Made by a program: the position numbers and the translations under genes
Shown: positions 34,991-47,275 of the stretch, piece by piece
How the letters are laid out: every line of letters starts with the position of its first letter
Numbering within the stretch: the stretch's first letter is position 1
NCBI GenBank assembly: GCA_011009095.1
Contig: VTPC01090584.1
Coordinates: 112,156-176,155, forward strand
Direction: 5' to 3'
Source of the DNA: Ignelater luminosus
Taxonomy: Eukaryota; Arthropoda; Insecta; Coleoptera; Elateridae
Length of the DNA: 64,000 nt
Notes under the pieces: model-generated
Database searches by the model: none
Seen by the model: the letters and a program-made list of their open reading frames with translations, nothing else
What the model was told of the DNA's origin: nothing

Positions 34991-37900
34991 GGTATCTTAG
35001 AATTTTTGTCTAAAACAGGCGTTTAATCTCTAGATTTAATGATCTAGAGATTCTTTAGTGAGTGAACTTATCTGAAAAGTAAAGTCAATAAAACACGTCC
35101 AACTACAGCAGAAGATCTGAAAAACGGAATATTTCAAAGAATTTTACGTGTTAAGCATGGTGGTCACTATTTTTAAAAATCGTGCCTAATAATACAGTTT
35201 CTTCATCTTTAATTTATTATTTTTAAGACATTATCATTATACTTCACAAGGTTTTAAAAAATGCTAATATTGAATATTAAACTTCCCATCCCATTAGAAG
35301 CATTTCAGGCCATCGTTGGCTAGTTCCAATTGGATAGTTGATAAACCATATAGTTCCTTTAAAACATCAGTAAAGGACAGCGTCAAAATATCTATTGCTG
35401 TATTTTTCGCCTTTGGTTTTGCAAATGCAACTTATAATCCGGTATAGTCTACTAGTCCCACTCTGAACTTCCTTCATAGTCTGCTTCGCGCTTCATTTTA
35501 TAATTCAGTACCGTCTATAGCAATACTTTTTTCTGTAAGGTAATGTGTACAATAAAATGGGGTAAATTCGTATAGCATTGCCTAAAAGTTCATAAGTTTA
35601 GATTACAGTGACAGGGTTAATTAGACTTTCTCCTAAATTCACCTTTTTATTTCGCCAGAATGCAAACTACGGTGTGCAAAGCCTAAGAGTTAAGCACGGT
35701 GGGGTGATTAATGAAGAAAAGAAAACAAACTCGTTTCCATGCTTATAGCGTTTGGAAAGGTTAATGAAGTGCAAAGCCGCTGCAGGTAGTTTGTCTGAAG
35801 ACGAAGTCCAATTTTTTTTACGAGTAAATTTTTTGACAAGGGTAGTGGAAAACAAAGCGCGATCGGTTCTTGTACAGAATGACTTCGATTGGATCGATGA
35901 AGGTCAAGTCCGATAGCCCGTGTTAGAGCAAATCCCAATATGTTGCACTGCAGTTTTATGAAAAACGATAATAGAGAGCAAAGTTGAATGTTTGAGGGTA
36001 AAACCGAATTTCTATTCGTACATCTTTCCCTAGATAAGGTTAATGGAAGGAAAAGGCAATCCGTAGTCCACTGCAGGTGATTTGGGGGCAGAGTACTCGA
36101 GAAGATTAATGAAGGTGAGCACGAATTTCGATCTTTTTCCACACAAAGCTTCCTGAAAAAGTTAAGAAAAAGTCTGACTATTTGATACTGAGGACCGATC
36201 AGATTTTCCCAATAATTGAAACTGGTGTCTTTAAGAATACTGCTGTCGGATGTTGAACTAAGCAGTGCAATCTCTTTCTAATTACCACACTGAATACTTA
36301 AAACGCTGAGTTACGGGATCGGTTTGATATTATGTTTACATATTCCTTATAAATCTCATTACTGTAATTAAATGAATGGTAGTCTATTGCGCAAATTTGC
36401 AATAGATGGTAGTTGTGCTACAGTTCTTCCCGCAGTATTAACATTCATATGGGTTTGGTCTTTAAATCAGTCCGTTAACTTGATTACCTAAAAGAAAGGT
36501 ATTCCTATCTTAGTGTACTAACAAAATTTTCACGAATATTTCATTTGGCGATACCAAAGCTAAAACACTAAGTGGCACATTTTGCCGTTTGACTCGGAGT
36601 GATTGGCTGAAAGTCGAGCAGCTGAATTCAGTCTCAAACCAATCAGACACCGACCACGCTTGCCGATATTGACTAGATCGTAATATTCTGGCTAAAGGAA
36701 CATGAACGCTCTTCTGATGTTTTGAAGATCATATAGAATTGCAGATCTTTCCCTCTGAAACATCAGAATTTCGCAATAGTAACAAACTACAATTATATTT
36801 AAGTACCACAACCGACAAGTTTTTGGACAAATAATTATTGATTATAGGGAAGATTCTCAACAAGGCACTAGAGATAAAATCTCCACATGCACACGTGGAA
36901 ATATAAAGAAGCCAATTAAATTAGTTTAAAATAAAGTAAACAAAATAAGTAAACTATAAAGTTTACTTTAGAAGTTGGAACAAAAAACAGAAAATAGAAT
37001 TTGCTGTTTAAATATTTAAACTTGATTTTCAATTTTAACTCGCTGATACTATAAATAATAAAGAATTGTATCCTCAGAGGTTATACTTATACAAGCACAT
37101 CGCCCAGCTTGTTAAATATTAACAACCATTTACACTCCTGCCACTTCTAATTTACGAAAATTCTCAGGTGGTTCAGTTTTATAAACATTCCTGGGAACTT
37201 CAAATTTCCATAATTAATAAGAAATTACGTTTTATAGAACGACCCCGAATAAGATTTTTCATTAAATAATAGTTCCTATTAATTAGCCTCCAGCTACATC
37301 TCATAAAAAATTCATCAACTAAAATAAAAGAAGCGTTGATTAGTATTTTCATTTTACATGAGATTATGCTTCGTACTGCAGTAGAAATGTAAATATTCTT
37401 GTTAGCTTTTGAACTTTAAAACTTCAGTTATTAAATTCAAGTTAGGGGTGAATATCACAAGATCAAAAAGCTCCAACAACGCAGACAACAATTCCTGCAG
37501 TTAGTTTTGAAGTTAAAAGTCTTTTGGTAGTTCTTTATTTTCCTTCTTCGGAGATAAAAGAATATTGTGAAATAATAATTTATAATGGGTGTAAATGAAA
37601 GAATTTTTGTAACTTAAATGTAGAATATACACCTCGTTCTCATCTGCATTTTGACGAGGTGTATTTACAAAAATATTTTATATAGAAAACTTTATTAATT
37701 AATTTTCGTTGTTCATCTGTAGAATATTACGAAAAATTGTTGAATGTATAATGAACTCTTTATTAAAAATTACGGATTATTAAGAGTTCTTTTTTAAGAA
37801 TAAAAATAAGGTTTTTGTTTTTCTCTTCTAAACTTCACCTGTGATTGATCTTACTAAAGCAAGTTTTATTAGAAAAAATTATTTCACAAAAAAAATTTAA

Positions 37901-39394
37901 TTGCGTACCAGCAGGATTGTGTTAAAATCTAGAGAGATTAAAAACAAAAAGTGCATGCTGGTACACACTCAAGCCTCTTGAAGAAAACAGTAATAAAACA
38001 TTTTGACTTATTGATTTCACGAAATGCGGGATGCCTTGACACTAAAGCGGAATTAGTGTCAGTTGTCTCTGGCTATATCAAAATTTATTGTAGAATTTAT
38101 AACCAAGTAAAGGGGGTGACCGAGTATTTTTCATCCTTTCATGCAGGTCACGCCTTCTAAACTTTGTTGTTCTGTGTTATATGATTCGGCGAGAAAACAG
38201 CGAACTTGCTCCGGCTAATAAAAGTAATAAGAAAGTTAAACATCAAACAAAAGAAATAAAGATATAAAAATGTGCCGTAAAATAATAATGAAGACTTCAG
38301 AAAAACATTTTCCTGGAGTTTTTAGAATCGATTGGATAATATAATAATGATTCTCCTACTCCACACATATTTACAAATTACCTTTTCATTTTCTTTCCAA
38401 TTTTCCTGTTTTTATATCTGAATGATGTGCTTGCCTATAATATCTGATTGATACAAAGAGAGATAATTCTATATCAAAGGTCTTATGCAATAAGATAACA
38501 GCTGCTTAAAAAATCAGTTCAATTTTCTGATTGATAAAACTTTAACTGCTAACGTTTGATATAATTATAATTTAAGTAAGTGTGTACTCAAAAGAAAAAG
38601 AACTAATTATTATCAACATAGTTTGCTTAACAATTTACCTACCTTACTTGCATAAACCATAAATTGCTTTTATTAATTCATAGGTTAAGTAACTTATTTG
38701 CATGGACAATCTCATCCAGATTGTTAATTTAATCAAGAAAGTGACTTATTCATAGACTCATCAAACGAGATTTAGTATTAAGTAAACTCAATAACATTAT
38801 CAAGACCAGAAATTTTAAGTTTGTTCCCAAACCTATCGAAAAAACTTTTCTTAAGTCGACGAAAGCTCTCTTGATACTTTTTCTCATCCTAATGTCATTT
38901 TCACAAATTATCACGTAAGAAAGAAGTTATTTTCAGTGATTTATAGATAGAAAGACAAAATTTAGATTACTATTATTATTATTATGAACCTTAGTCTCGC
39001 TTGTAGAAAATAAGTTCATATTTCAGAAAATACAGCCATTCCATATACTACATTTTTAGAAGAATTACTAACAATAAGTCTAAAAGAAGGTTTACACACA
39101 AACTGCTTATAAACCTAGCGATCATCTTGGATGGAGTGAGTTCTATGTCGAACTATATTCAGTGAAAACTACGTTCGTATTATACAGGATGGAATTGCTT
39201 ACATTAACTTGACTTAGGTAACCTAATTGTTTCTAACGTTGTACACTTTGGACAAAAAGAACTGGACACCTGTATTCCTTTTTCAACTGCGAAAGAAAAG
39301 TTCTCGATTTATTTACTAATTCACTGCTGTGATATCAAACATTCTCTTCAAAATAATATCATAAAATCAAAAAAAGGTAGAAAACATTATTTTC
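34991..39394. other. AT-rich stretch, no recognised gene
   Basis: 35.7-36.15 kb has loosely repeated GGTTAATGAAGG-like modules (35757, 36037, 36103). 36598-36655 has two oppositely facing CCAAT-type boxes. An ATT run is at 38970-38986. The rest is short ORFs without motifs. Confidence 0.4.
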
Positions 39395-39760
39395 TTTATT
39401 TATCTCGCGTTATCGTACATAAGAGTGAAACCTTCACCAACGTATGGAGCAAACGGTATAACATGATCAGCTAAACAAGCCCATACCATTATACTGCCGC
39501 CTCCAAATGGCGTTTTTGAGGTTATGCAGCACTCTACAAACCGCTTACTTGGCCTTCTCTGCACAGATTCGTTCCATTAGATGAACGCAGGCTATAAAGA
39601 AATGTATCTGTGAATGATACAGAACTCCATTGTCCAATTGTCCAATCACGAGCAAATCATAGTCACTCAGCACGATGGGCTGGGAGCAAACCTGGACAAG
39701 CAGCAGGTACGTGCAGAAATTCCAACTTCACGAATATTTGCCATTTGACAAACAACAACA
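39395..39760 (-). pseudogene. Tc1-like transposase relic with internal deletion
   Basis: Minus-strand text LPAHRAE, FARDWTIGQW and SFTDTFLYSLRSSNG (about 39628) matches the first catalytic region of Tc1 (VLFTDESRFxLRSSDG). The D is kept but ES is lost. After a frame change it continues KRFVECCI, KTPFGGGSIMVWACLADH, then jumps directly to VIPFAPYVGEGFTLMYDNAR, the second catalytic region. About 30-40 residues normally present between MVWA and the HVVPF region are missing. The third catalytic region is absent. No inverted repeats are seen. Confidence 0.8.
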
Positions 39761-39767
39761 ACACTAC

Positions 39768-40062
39768 GCAACAAAATCAGACATTTTTTTTGTTTATTAT
39801 GATTTTTTCAATTTATCCTGCTTAAAATGCCCAAAAAAGAATAAATCCTGAATATGAGTAGCACACCCATTCGTTTTTCGATTTTAGGCTGTATTTAATA
39901 AAAATAAAAATAACTTGAAAACTATGCTTATATGTTTTTGAATGAACAACAATTTGCTGTAAAATGAATGCTTATTTATCTACTCTAAAGCTAAAAGTAA
40001 TTAAAATCTAGGAAGAACAAACATATTGTAACTAACAGAATAAGAAAAATGAAAAGATATCC
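39768..40062. other. AT-rich spacer
   Basis: Nothing recognised between the Tc1 relic and the orphan-family relic. Confidence 0.5.
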
Positions 40063-41069
40063 CTAATTTTGACGCTTTTGAATAGCGTTGCTTTCCCTTA
40101 GTAGACTCCAGACGTAATCATCGCCCATCATAGCAGTGTCCCATCGCCCTTGGTAACGCTTTTCCATGGTTTTCACATCTTGGTGAAACCTTTCACCATG
40201 TTTTGCACTCACACTCCCAAGGTTTTCTTTGAAAAAATCTAGATGTGAATACAAAAAATGCATCTCTATAAGTTTGTAAGAGGTTTTCGACAAGTTCCAC
40301 ATAATTAGGAGCCATGTTATTGCCCAGAAATTCATTTATAACCATACGAAATGCCTTCCAAGTTTTTTTTAGGTACACGTTGAATCTTTTTTCTAATTCA
40401 GAAGATGCAAGCATTTTCTCAATTTGGGGACCAGTGAAGATTCCTGCCCTGACTTTTGCAAATGTTAAAGAAGGAAACATGTTCCTTATACTATAAAGAA
40501 AAGCTTCTGATGTTGGATCAAAAGCCTTTACAAATTGTTTGGCAAGACCCAGTTTTATGTGTAGAGGCGGCAATAAAATTTTCTCCTTTGAAACTACAGA
40601 TTCATGTATGACATTTTCTTTTTCCGAAATCAATTCACTTGTGACAGGCCACTGGCGTCGAATATAGTGCTGTCCCACAAACATAAGAAACAAGAATGTT
40701 TTGTATAACCACCTTGTAATCCTAAAAAAAAACTCAACATCTTAAAATCACCACACACTTCCTACTGATAACTGTTGTAATTTATAAAAGCGAGCAATTT
40801 CTTTACGTTTCTTTTAAATGCGCTGAATAACCAATAAGAATAAATGGAAGTTTATTTCCATTGTGAAGCAAAACGGCCTTGAGGCTTTTTACAGAGCTGT
40901 CTATAAACAGTCGCCATTCTTCTGCGCCATGAATCAATCCAATTTCCTCAAAAAGACTGTAAACATAACAAAAAGTATCGTTTGAGTGTTTACAAATGCG
41001 TTTTCCACTCATTTTCAAAAAGAATTTTGAAAAATCCACGAGTGAAGTTTTAACAGGAAAGACAAACAA
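40063..41069 (-). pseudogene. Orphan multi-copy family relic (GERFHQD / WRLFIDSS type)
   Basis: Minus strand, three frame segments. 41069-40803 carries MSGKRICKHSNDTFCYV joined directly to FEEIGLIHGAEEWRLFIDSS and LKAVLLHNGNKLPFI. 40790-40640 carries YNSYQ-EVCGDFKMLSFFLG and GYTKHSCFLCLWDS. 40690-40193 has RRQWPVTSELI, LLPPLHIKLGL, GPQIEKML and FLGNNMAPNYVELVENLL. A shift then leads to LYSHLDFFKENLGSVSAKHG, GERFHQDVKTMEKRYQGRWD, ending at 40063. I know this family from memory as an uncharacterised high-copy protein of insects and other animals, possibly transposon-borne; I cannot name its activity. The Cys-containing N-terminus is fused to the middle, so roughly 200 residues look deleted. Frameshifts make it dead. 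Confidence 0.75.
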
Positions 41070-41569
41070 AATACATTTCTGTCATTTTGAAGGCAAAAAT
41101 ATCATAAACAAAAACCTTGTTGCGTAGTGTAATAGATGTTACACCGCGATCGCATAAGACATTTAACGTTATAAACCGGTCGTTGTGTGGATTTGTGATC
41201 CATGGTGTCTTCCTGATCTTAGTCTTCTTGTGTATTCCTCAGTTTACTAATGATGCCGGATTGCGTTTTACACTGTGCAAGTGCACATTCTACCATGGAA
41301 TGTATGGAAGAATTGTACTATTACTGATTGCCGTTGATAAATTCAGATGTATGATATTAATATTTTTTTTTACTTAGAACCTCTTCATTATATAAAATTA
41401 TTCCGTGCAGTTTTATGAGTGTGGATCTACAGAAGCATGGTATATACTCGGAACCACTATAGGCAAAATTGCACCAAACTCTTAATCTGTGTCTTTTATC
41501 GATAGAAAAGCAAAACAATAACATAACGATTTTCCGTCACTATAATCAAACTTAATGTTGAAACAAGAA
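41070..41569. other. Spacer between two divergent orphan relics
   Basis: About 500 bp. A plus-strand 86-codon ORF (41117-41377) has no recognised motif; an internal MMPDCVLHCASAH near 41250 looks only superficially like a THAP start. If the two flanking relics belong to one element, this would be its shared promoter region; that is speculation. Confidence 0.3.
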
Positions 41570-42265
41570 AGTGTCAAAACAAGCCAAAGCGTTTCGCAAA
41601 AAAATCTTGAAAAACATCTCAATTATCAAAATCCGTGGTTCCGAACATTGTTAACACACAGACATTTTAATAGATAGTCACTTCCAGTGGCAGTAGCAAA
41701 AGTGACATCGAAATAGAAGAAACATCATGTGATATCACGAGGGTTACAACTCCCACAGAAGAGTCTCTAGAACCATCAACATCGAATCATCTTTCCTCTC
41801 TTCAGGTTGTGGTACACAAATTAGATTATTCAATCTAGCCCAATTATACGATCGAAGAGAGAGGAGTTTCGGATTAATCAGCCTCAATATAGTAAGTGCC
41901 GTTTTGCAGCATTTGCAAATCATAACAAAAGAAAATTCATCAAACACCACAAATAGAAGCCAAAATAAGGAGGGACGACAAGTAGAACTTTAAGAGCGTT
42001 CGGGAAAAGAGACCTTAGCAGTTCACAGACTTTATTTTGACGATAGGAAAGACAAGGCAATTTAGCAATAGAAAATAGGTTCAAAATATTACAAGAAAAC
42101 TGTCAATGAAGAACATATTGTCATAATATCACAGCCTGGATCAAAGTATTTGGGTAATGTAACAAATTTTATGGATGTCTCTGAATTTTCATGCGGACGA
42201 ACATTTCTTCCTGACCCAGAAATCATCAATTTGCTTGAGTATTCCTCTTGTTATATAACTCGAAA
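41570..42265 (+). pseudogene. Orphan family relic (LYFDxRKDK / EEHI type)
   Basis: Plus strand. EKHLNYQNPWFRTLLTHRHF (about 41608-41670) is followed by an acidic Ser/Thr linker, SDIEIEETSCDITR then PSTSNHLSS. Next comes LISLNIVSAVLQHLQIITKE (about 41875) with NRSQNKEGRQ (about 41955), then HRLYFDDRKDK (about 42024), KIGSKYYKKTVNEEHIVIIS and QPGSKYLGNV (about 42140). From memory these blocks belong to an uncharacterised repetitive family of Hemiptera and other arthropods with LYFDGRKDxT and EEHIxLIxEPGSxY motifs. Two in-frame stops follow RKDKAI. The C-terminal two thirds are missing after about 42265. Function unknown. Confidence 0.5.
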
Positions 42266-42269
42266 TTGA

Positions 42270-44631
42270 ATAATTCCACTTTTATAGCAACCTAATTCAC
42301 AATGGTCATGTTAAATTGTGCTTAAATTTTTGCTCTAATGGTGCCATACTTACTTCCAGAACTGTGTGCAGTAAAGTTGCACACAGACTTTAATATTTTT
42401 GAAAAACCTTTGAGGATTCTTTAAATTCCTTTTCCTCTGAGAAACATTTCATTTGCATAGTTATCAAGAGAGCTTTTGGACATCTCCTGTTTCTGCAGTC
42501 TGGTGTACATTTCTTTGGTAGATAAATCGGTAGACTTGCATCTTAAATATCAGATGGGCAATCCGTCCCTGCCCAATAATATGTTACTGAAAAATCTTCA
42601 ATAATATAGTCCTGGTGTTTTTTTAACAAAAATTAAAAAAACATGTAGACGTGCACGCTTTGCTATTTCTATTCCATAGTGGTTAACGGACTGTAAAACT
42701 GACTATAATTAATTCTGCAATGCGGAAAAATATCTTTGTGAAAGATTTACTATGGAACGTTTTTCAAATGTTTTGGTTACTACTTAATTTACTTTTATAA
42801 TGAAAAATACTTTGTAACTTCCACTACGAATTTTTCTAGATAAATTAGGATTGCAAGCTTTCAATGTGCACAGCACTAAAACTGGTCTTCGTACTAAATG
42901 CAAGTTAATATTATGTGCATAGCAAAGCGTCCAACTTCAAACGCTCCCAACTATGCATAGTACAAAACTGCAAACAAAAACTTACTTCATTCTACTAGCA
43001 TGAGTATTTTCCTATTCCTAAATTAAATGCCCTGTCTTTAATAACAAGAGGTGATTAAGCTCTCAACTAAAAAGAAAAGAAGTGCTTTCCTGCAACCCAA
43101 ACTTGGTAATTGTCTTTTTTTTTTATTTTTTATGTTATCATAATAACTCCACTCACCCATCAACAAACAAATTTCATTATAAAACTGCTGCTGATGTTTT
43201 ATGAGTTATTTTATGTTTGAAGTGTCATTATGCAGTTTACAAAGGAGATCTTTGTGAATAGTTTCTGATGAAAGCTTTTGTACTTAACGCTGCATTATTA
43301 CATACTGCAGGCTGTATCAAACCTTGCTAAATTCCCTTTGGGATAGATTAAATTTCCGTTTTTATGAAATATGCAAATTGAAATGTTATGTCTTTCAAAA
43401 TCTAGAGGACTCTGAAAACGAATTTTTGGCTTTAAATAGATAACTATCTAATTAAAAGACTTAGACCCTATTACTTCGCTTAGACGTGGAACTATTTTCA
43501 GGTTAAGTTCTGGTTGCTTTGACATTTTTTTTCAGTTTTCCATAAAATTTGTAAATCAGTTTATCATTAGTTTCAGGCATAAACATATCTTCATTAATCG
43601 ATGACATTCTCATGCTTGGTTTGATAAAGTTTAGTACTGAATGTAACGTGTGGTAAAAATGGCAGATACTTAAATTTTGTTTGTTTCATGATGCTACTTG
43701 TTTTGTTATGAACGTCTTTGTTTGCAGCATAAATTTTGTTGTTCTTGGAAATTTTCTTTTTTGTCTGTAGCTCAAAAATGCAGAAGATACTTTGGAATTA
43801 GGTTGTTTGTATTTTTTTGGAGGTCTGAAACAGGCTTGTAATTGAACTGTTATATTCAGCTGAATACTTGCCTTTTGAAACATCTGTAGTATAAAGATTG
43901 AATTAATTACGTCCACAACTTTTTCGAGGCTTATCCGCTCATGTATGTTTCTTTTGAATAATTATTCAATTATTTATAAGTGCAGTAGGTAAAACCATAA
44001 CGTTCGCAAGTTAAGTTTTCCATTCTTAAACACTAAACAAGGCTATAGTCATCATACGTTTTTATGAGTAAACACAATTCCTTTCTATTTTCTTTCAAAA
44101 ATATTTGCAGCTCCAGATGAATACAGTTTTTTCTATAGTACGCTCACTGGGTGCTCTCAGATACTTGTAGGTTTGCCGTAGATATGATTTGAACAGCAGA
44201 ATTCTGTTCAAAAGTGACTATTTTGAATAGAAAGACAACAATTTTGGATTTATAGAATCTTGGTCTTTCAGTACTGTGTCAAACATCGTTCCTTTACATT
44301 AATCTTCAGTCAGTGTCTGTCTTAACAAAGCCAACGTAGAATTAAGACTCGATTTTGGAGCTTTTGGTCAAGCTACTGCGTATTTCAAGGCTTGAAGGAC
44401 ATGTATCTATCGATCTGATCTGTAAGCGTTGGAGATAGACCTTAGTTTTTAGAAGAGTTGTGTAAGTATACTTGTATAATTGGTAAAATATACTTGATGA
44501 GGTTGAATATATTGCAAGTAATCAAATTTAGAATGTGCGTGCAAATGACTCTTGACACGTTCGTGATTTTTTCCAATTCTATCCGTTCAGATTTGAGAAG
44601 AGCAATTTTACCCGAACTGGAGAAACGCATT
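42270..44631. other. AT-rich stretch, nothing recognised
   Basis: ORFs up to 76 codons (for example 43686-43916, minus) have no motif. 44530-44565 holds one weak extra copy of the arm of the fold-back element that follows. Confidence 0.45.
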
Positions 44632-45015
44632 GACACGCTTGTGATTAGTTCCAATGTTACCCGCTGTTTACTTTTGCTCTCGATATAAAACGCAAAGAAT
44701 TCAATTAAGAAATCTTTGTCATGCATCCATTTCAATAAATGAGCAGACTTAACAAACTGGGCAACAACTGAATATAAATTCACAAAGTGAATATAACCTT
44801 TCAAATACACACGCTCGGGCTCCTTTGCATATGAGCCGGGCTACACGATCGGGCCAATAAACGTTCGGATTTTAACACAATTTTACCCAAAAGTGAAAAT
44901 CAAGCTGATTTTGATTTTGTTTGTGTCGTGCTCTTTCCAACTTTTTCACTCATTCAGTTTTACCCGTACGCGTTTAAACAGTTCCGGTAAGATTGGAACG
45001 AATCACTAGCATGTT
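44632..45015. repeat. Possible fold-back element
   Basis: 44632-44671 (GACACGCTTGTGATTAGTTC and on) pairs imperfectly with the reverse complement of 44971-45015. A third, direct, partial copy lies at about 44551-44585. The enclosed sequence is richer in GC than its surroundings. It fits a degenerate MITE or fold-back repeat; no target duplication is evident. Confidence 0.4.
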
Positions 45016-45677
45016 AAGGGTCCTATGAAAGTGGCGAAAGTTAAATCTGATATAGTCAGTTCATGGATTTTGAAAAGATCAATAAGGGCACAAGAAATTT
45101 CTCCAAAAACTTCAAAGATATAGAATTTCTAAAAGTAGTGAATGAAATTGATGGAAATGCCAGCTGCACTATATAAACGTTTTGGTGATATTATCAATGG
45201 AATAGAAAAGAAATTAATTTCTATTACACATAAATATTATGAATTTTAATCAGAAGTCAAATACTTGTATACAAATTACTTATCGTAATAACGTTGTATA
45301 CCTAAAGCTTACAATTTTGCAACAAAATGCAAGCGAATGTATCAAGATATTAATAGCAGAATAATATAAACATGGTCTTTATGACATTATAAATCCGAAG
45401 ATAAATTCAAACTTACTATTAGGAGCATTCTTTTATATTATTTATAATGGAAATAATATCTACTATGGTGTGCATAAAATCCACTACAATTTAATTAATC
45501 TTATTACAGTTGGATATGGTTAGTTATAAATGTTAATCTCTAGCTTGAAACCGGCCAGCTAAGCTGCATTAAAACTTGCTAAAACTCCATTTATAATAAT
45601 AGTTTTATAAATAACCGGCGGTTATTAAACTTTCCCATAGGCATTCGTTTTATTTCCATTTTCTTTTTTCATTTTAG

Positions 45678-45791
45678 ATCTTTTAACCTGCAGAAATCGA
45701 CTCTTAGTACAACAATAAAAAACCTATTATTTGAAAAACGGAATAAAAATGGAAGACATAGAAACATTTTTAAGTCAAGATAAAGGTCGAG
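45678..45791 (+). other. Candidate exon with start codon
   Basis: A pyrimidine-rich acceptor (TTTTTTCATTTTAG ending at 45677) is followed by an ATG in good context at 45749 (AAAAATGG) opening MEDIETFLSQDKGR. A GTGAGG donor follows after 45791. Both splice sites and the start are plausible for a first coding exon, but no downstream exon is recognised. Without splicing the frame ends after 40 codons. Confidence 0.2.
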
Positions 45792-46755
45792 GTGAGGAGT
45801 TTTCAGTCCATTTCCTGCTTTTGCAGGAGTGTTTCATTTCCTGCAGTTTGATTCCTGCGAGAGAAAAATAATTCCCGACAAGAACTGCAGACAAACCTAC
45901 TGACGATTCGTCATATCTAAAGGAAAATTACTTTTAAAATTTAGATTACTGTTGATTCTTTCAATTAGTATCCGTATATTTTATTTTTCTTTGTTTATAT
46001 TTATTTATGTATTCTGAATGTAAAGTATTGAATGACTAACTAACTAATTAATGACTTTACTAATTGGGCAAGCGTCGTTTTGTTCATTGCTAATGAATGA
46101 CATTGAATTTTCAATTACACATTCTAACTGTTTAATTTACAGCGCGTTTTCTAGTTTCCTTTTAAATTTATTTTCAATCTTTTTATGGTAAGATCTTATC
46201 AGGCTATCCATTAAATTAGCATAAAACTTTAGAAGATGTACCGAAAATCGCAAGGGTGCTATCATTTACAATATAAGTTTAGTTGAACACTAACATCCTT
46301 CTATTATTAAGTACTAAACTTGGCCTCTTACTTTGATTATCTGCAGTTAACCCTTACATCTTAGGTCTATTGTTATTATAAGGGTAGCCTATTAAAATTT
46401 AACTGGAAAATTTGTATATTAAAAACTTTTTGAAACGAGAAATTTATTCTAATCAAATGGTATCTTATGTTTTTAAAAGTACTTCAAGTTCATGAATATC
46501 ACTACTGATATTATTTTACAAAGTAAAATCATGCAAATGATCGGTTCATGCTGTTGCATAATTTAATCGAAATAAAACAGTGGCGTTACTCAAAGTTAAC
46601 CTATAAATAATAATTGATAAAACAAATAATAAAGTTTCCTGTTTTATTATTGTGATGATGCAGTAGCAAGAAAGGACTACAGTTGAAATCTGACTTTTCA
46701 TGCTTCTCTGGCTATGATCTAAAGATTTTTCGTAAGTTTCTAATAATTTTATTCT

Positions 46756-46826
46756 GTCTTGATAGTTCATTGGTAGAGCAACGGCACGAAAGCCGAAGGT
46801 TGTGAGTTCAAATCCTAATCGCGTTC
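46756..46826 (+). tRNA. tRNA-like relic or SINE head
   Basis: An internal A-box (TAGTTCATTGG at 46763) and B-box (GTTCAAATC at 46806) lie at the spacing of a tRNA gene. The D-arm GTTC/GAGC folds. The anticodon stem CGGC/GCCG pairs but closes a six-base loop. The T-stem has two mismatches and the acceptor strands do not pair. It is therefore not a working tRNA; it is a tRNA pseudogene or the head of a tRNA-derived SINE. Confidence 0.55.
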
Positions 46827-47134
46827 AAACATCTGCTATATGCATTAACTTCTTCATTGAATCTAGCGGTTCTGTTCTGGTTATATACAGTAACCGAATT
46901 AGTTCTGATTGCTATAAACTTTAAAATCAAACTTTCTTTATTTAGATTTCATCCACTTACTTATACATACTCGACCGCAAAAATACCGGGAGAATAACTT
47001 CAAAGCATCTACTTATAAGAAAGGAAACTATACTACATAGTTGCGAGAAGTAGAGGATCATCTCCCTATTATCAACCAACTTAAGTTTAAGCAAAATTGA
47101 CTCTCAACGACAATTGGATAGAAAAACTTACAGA

Positions 47135-47275
47135 CAGTAAAATGGATATCTCACTATACGTAGGCGACACGGTCTTAATAGCAAACACAGTAGATACAAT
47201 GCAAAACTTCATTAACGTTATGGGTAGAGAGAAGAAAGAGATTAAAAGCAAAAGTAAGCACAAGAAAGAATAAGG
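47135..47275 (+). pseudogene. LINE reverse-transcriptase scrap with altered YADD
   Basis: Plus-strand text NWIEKLTDSKMDISLYVGDT continues VLIANTVDTMQNF. It matches the catalytic box LYADDTVLIAN of non-LTR RTs, with YADD changed to YVGD. Only about 45 codons remain, with nothing recognisable on either side. Confidence 0.6.

Noticed and set aside
35708..36142. 144-codon minus-strand ORF
   Set aside because: No motif, overlaps a repetitive patch, and composition is low in charged-residue pattern; not called a gene.
41250..41330. THAP-domain start (PDCVLHCASAH)
   Set aside because: Lacks the downstream Trp, Pro and CxxH parts of a THAP domain.
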